Positions 5,879 to 8,365 of a DNA stretch of 8,365 nt are shown here, in pieces. The DNA lies in contig WJJO01000133.1 of NCBI GenBank assembly GCA_014729665.1, forward strand, positions 1-8,365, in the 5' to 3' direction. A program made the translations under genes and the position numbers. Every line of letters starts with the position of its first letter. Positions within the stretch are counted from its first letter, which is position 1. Source of the DNA: Caldifarciminota bacterium. GTDB lineage: Bacteria > Hydrothermota > Tepidihabitantia > B3-TA06. Below the pieces are notes generated by a model. The model was not told the origin of the DNA and ran no database searches. It saw only the letters and a list, made by a program, of their open reading frames with translations.

Positions 5879-6316
5879 TCACATCGATACGTTAATCTCC
5901 GGATTGTTGTCGAGAACGTCCCGTGTCAGATTCATACCACCTTCAACCTGCCAGTACAACTCAGGTGTAATGTAAGTTTCTGTCTCCTGACCGTCGAATA
6001 TGCAGAGCGCTCCATCCTCGACGGGTAGGTTGTTGGTCTGTCTGGTCTGACTGTACTTCGCGTCAGAATCCTCGATTCGCTGAAGGCCTGTGGTCAGCTG
6101 ACTGCCGTGCGAGGTATGCGCGTAGTGGACCTTTAGATTGGCCTGCGCCGAATCTATCCATTCGTCCGGGATCTGGGACAAATCAGTACAGAGATGATTA
6201 ATTGTCATGGTTGCAGGATTCGGGGTAGGCTCCCCCTCTTCCTGCGAACACGCGATAGTGAGTATTGGGATTATCAATAGGACTGCCGCGATTAATACGC
6301 CTGGCTTTCTCGCCAT
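5879..6316 (-). CDS. Exported (possibly lipid-anchored) protein, N-terminal part ending at a premature TGA
   Basis: Translation should start at the ATG at 6316, which has AAAGGAG five bases upstream; an in-frame ATG at 6355 lacks this and would put extra residues before the signal peptide. The first 23 residues (MARKPGVLIAAVLLIIPILT then IAC) are a signal peptide with a loose lipobox LTIAC, followed by an acidic, proline-bearing linker. The mature part has TINHLCTDLSQIPDEWI and KVHYAHTSHGSQL (62-74), a segment I associate with a family of secreted hypothetical proteins. Translation stops after VSM at codon 146 (5881-5879), well short of a complete domain. In that family I recall MWSWC at this point, so the TGA replaces a tryptophan codon. 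Enzymatic role is unknown; the conserved histidines could suggest a hydrolase, which is only a guess. Confidence 0.65.
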   Translation of the reverse strand: MARKPGVLIAAVLLIIPILTIACSQEEGEPTPNPATMTINHLCTDLSQIPDEWIDSAQANLKVHYAHTSHGSQLTTGLQRIEDSDAKYSQTRQTNNLPVEDGALCIFDGQETETYITPELYWQVEGGMNLTRDVLDNNPEINVSM

Positions 6317-6458
6317 ACTTGCTCCTTTCTGGCTCATGGCCTTTCTAGTTTGCATGATTCCCCGACCGGGACGCCTTGAACCAGACGGGCTCCGTAAAAC
6401 ATCACCCGGGTATTACGTCACCCCTCGACTACCCTCTCGACACGCAACACGCTGAGCT

Positions 6459-6500
6459 GTGGGGGATTGCACTCCGGATACGCCCGAAGAAATCCCACAC
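6459..6500 (-). promoter_or_regulatory. Stem-loop at the 5' end of the exported-protein mRNA leader
   Basis: On the minus strand an outer stem pairs GTGTGGGATT with AATCCCCCAC (nine of ten pairs). An inner stem pairs CTTCGG with CCGGAG, including one U-G, around the loop GCGTAT. The structure starts about two bases after the predicted transcription start, a position typical of mRNA-stabilising 5' hairpins. A regulatory role is inferred. Confidence 0.4.
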
Positions 6501-6508
6501 ATTAGCAG

Positions 6509-6536
6509 AGTGTATGCATGGATGGGGGTTTGTCAA
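6509..6536 (-). promoter_or_regulatory. Promoter of the exported-protein gene
   Basis: On the minus strand TTGACA (6536-6531) is followed after 16 bases by TACACT (6514-6509). It lies beyond the rRNA terminators and gives the exported-protein gene its own transcript, with a leader of about 185 bases. Confidence 0.5.
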
Positions 6537-6609
6537 ATGGGATTGGGAACCGTTTCGACTACAAGTTCATTCGGTGTATCTTAGTTGTTACATAGTATTA
6601 TTCCGGGAT

Positions 6610-6640
6610 CCCCAAGCAGATACGAAGTATCTGCTTGGAG
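6610..6640 (-). terminator. Second hairpin downstream of the rRNA operon
   Basis: Arms 6612-6623 and 6627-6638 (CCAAGCAGATAC and its complement) form 12 perfect pairs around a three-base loop. In minus-strand RNA a U-G wobble and one more pair extend the stem. It lies directly behind the main rRNA terminator and probably backs it up. No U-run follows. Its base and distal flank resemble the hairpin at 188-219. Confidence 0.5.
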
Positions 6641-6644
6641 TAAA

Positions 6645-6674
6645 AAACACCCCCGCCGAAAGGCGGGGGTGTTT
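6645..6674 (-). terminator. Intrinsic terminator of the rRNA operon
   Basis: A 13-bp perfect stem (AAACACCCCCGCC and its complement) closes on a four-base loop. On the minus strand it is followed by a run of six T's. It lies 39 bases past the 3' end of the 23S gene, so the operon ends here. This is the strongest terminator in the window. Confidence 0.9.
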
Positions 6675-6713
6675 AACTCTATTGTCAAAAATAGGGAGGG
6701 AGTACTTGCAGAG

Positions 6714-8365
<1,652 letters not shown>

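Larger units (their letters stand above)
6317..6609. other. Non-coding region holding the leader and promoter of the exported-protein gene
   Basis: No gene is supported in this stretch of about 290 bases on either strand. It contains the promoter at 6509-6536 and an untranslated leader of roughly 185 bases with a stable hairpin at its 5' end. I looked for a 5S rRNA core (CCGAAC...GAAGUUAAG type) and for tRNA cloverleaf features and found neither. No known riboswitch class was recognised. Confidence 0.55.

Noticed and set aside
5859..5881. Possible selenocysteine insertion element after the TGA of the exported protein (small GCTGT/ACAGC stem)
   Set aside because: The stem is only five pairs and sits closer to the TGA than in known bacterial elements, and the recalled family residue is tryptophan. 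Not supported without a selA/selB search.

Overview
The window comes from a bacterium, and every gene I can support lies on the minus strand, so transcription runs from high to low coordinates. The mix of genes suggests an uncultured lineage near the FCB group or a similar candidate phylum. The evidence is a secreted protein with a C-terminal FlgD-like or sorting-type beta domain, a tandem array of V4R/DUF2378-like proteins, and an rRNA operon with no 5S gene behind the 23S. This placement is inference; the 23S sequence would settle it.

Layout from right to left. Bases 8365 to about 6714 are the 3' half of a 23S rRNA gene, read on the minus strand. It ends in a strong GC-rich terminator (6645-6674) and a second hairpin (6610-6640). 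Next is a promoter with a structured leader (6509-6536 and 6459-6500). It drives an exported, possibly lipid-anchored protein (6316-5180) whose frame is broken by one TGA. A hairpin (5132-5157) separates this from a two-gene fatty-acid-kinase-like operon: a DAK2-domain protein (5055-4120) and a DegV/FakB-like protein (4123-3278), joined by a GTGA overlap. A small membrane-anchored protein (3133-2627) has its own promoter.

The left third holds four tandem paralogues of a V4R-like small-molecule-binding protein: A at 2564-2007, B at 2014-1451, C at 1454-870 and D at 796-221. A, B and C overlap and look translationally coupled. C is interrupted by a TGA, and D has a separate promoter. All four keep a Cys-x25-Cys-x7-Cys pattern, which matches the zinc site of MopR-type sensors as I recall it. 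A hairpin ends the array at 188-219. The first 74 bases encode the N-terminus of an IS30-family transposase that runs off the window.

Three things stand out. First, two unrelated genes (V4R paralogue C and the exported protein) each contain one in-frame TGA exactly where tryptophan is expected, with intact homologous sequence on both sides. This could be paired nonsense decay, sequence error, or UGA readthrough; the TGA that ends the DegV gene argues against full reassignment. Second, five good TTGACA-type promoters can be read by eye. Two of them (for V4R gene A and the DAK2 gene) put the -10 box 5 to 7 bases before an ATG that lacks a Shine-Dalgarno sequence, which predicts leaderless mRNAs. 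Third, no 5S rRNA gene follows the 23S.
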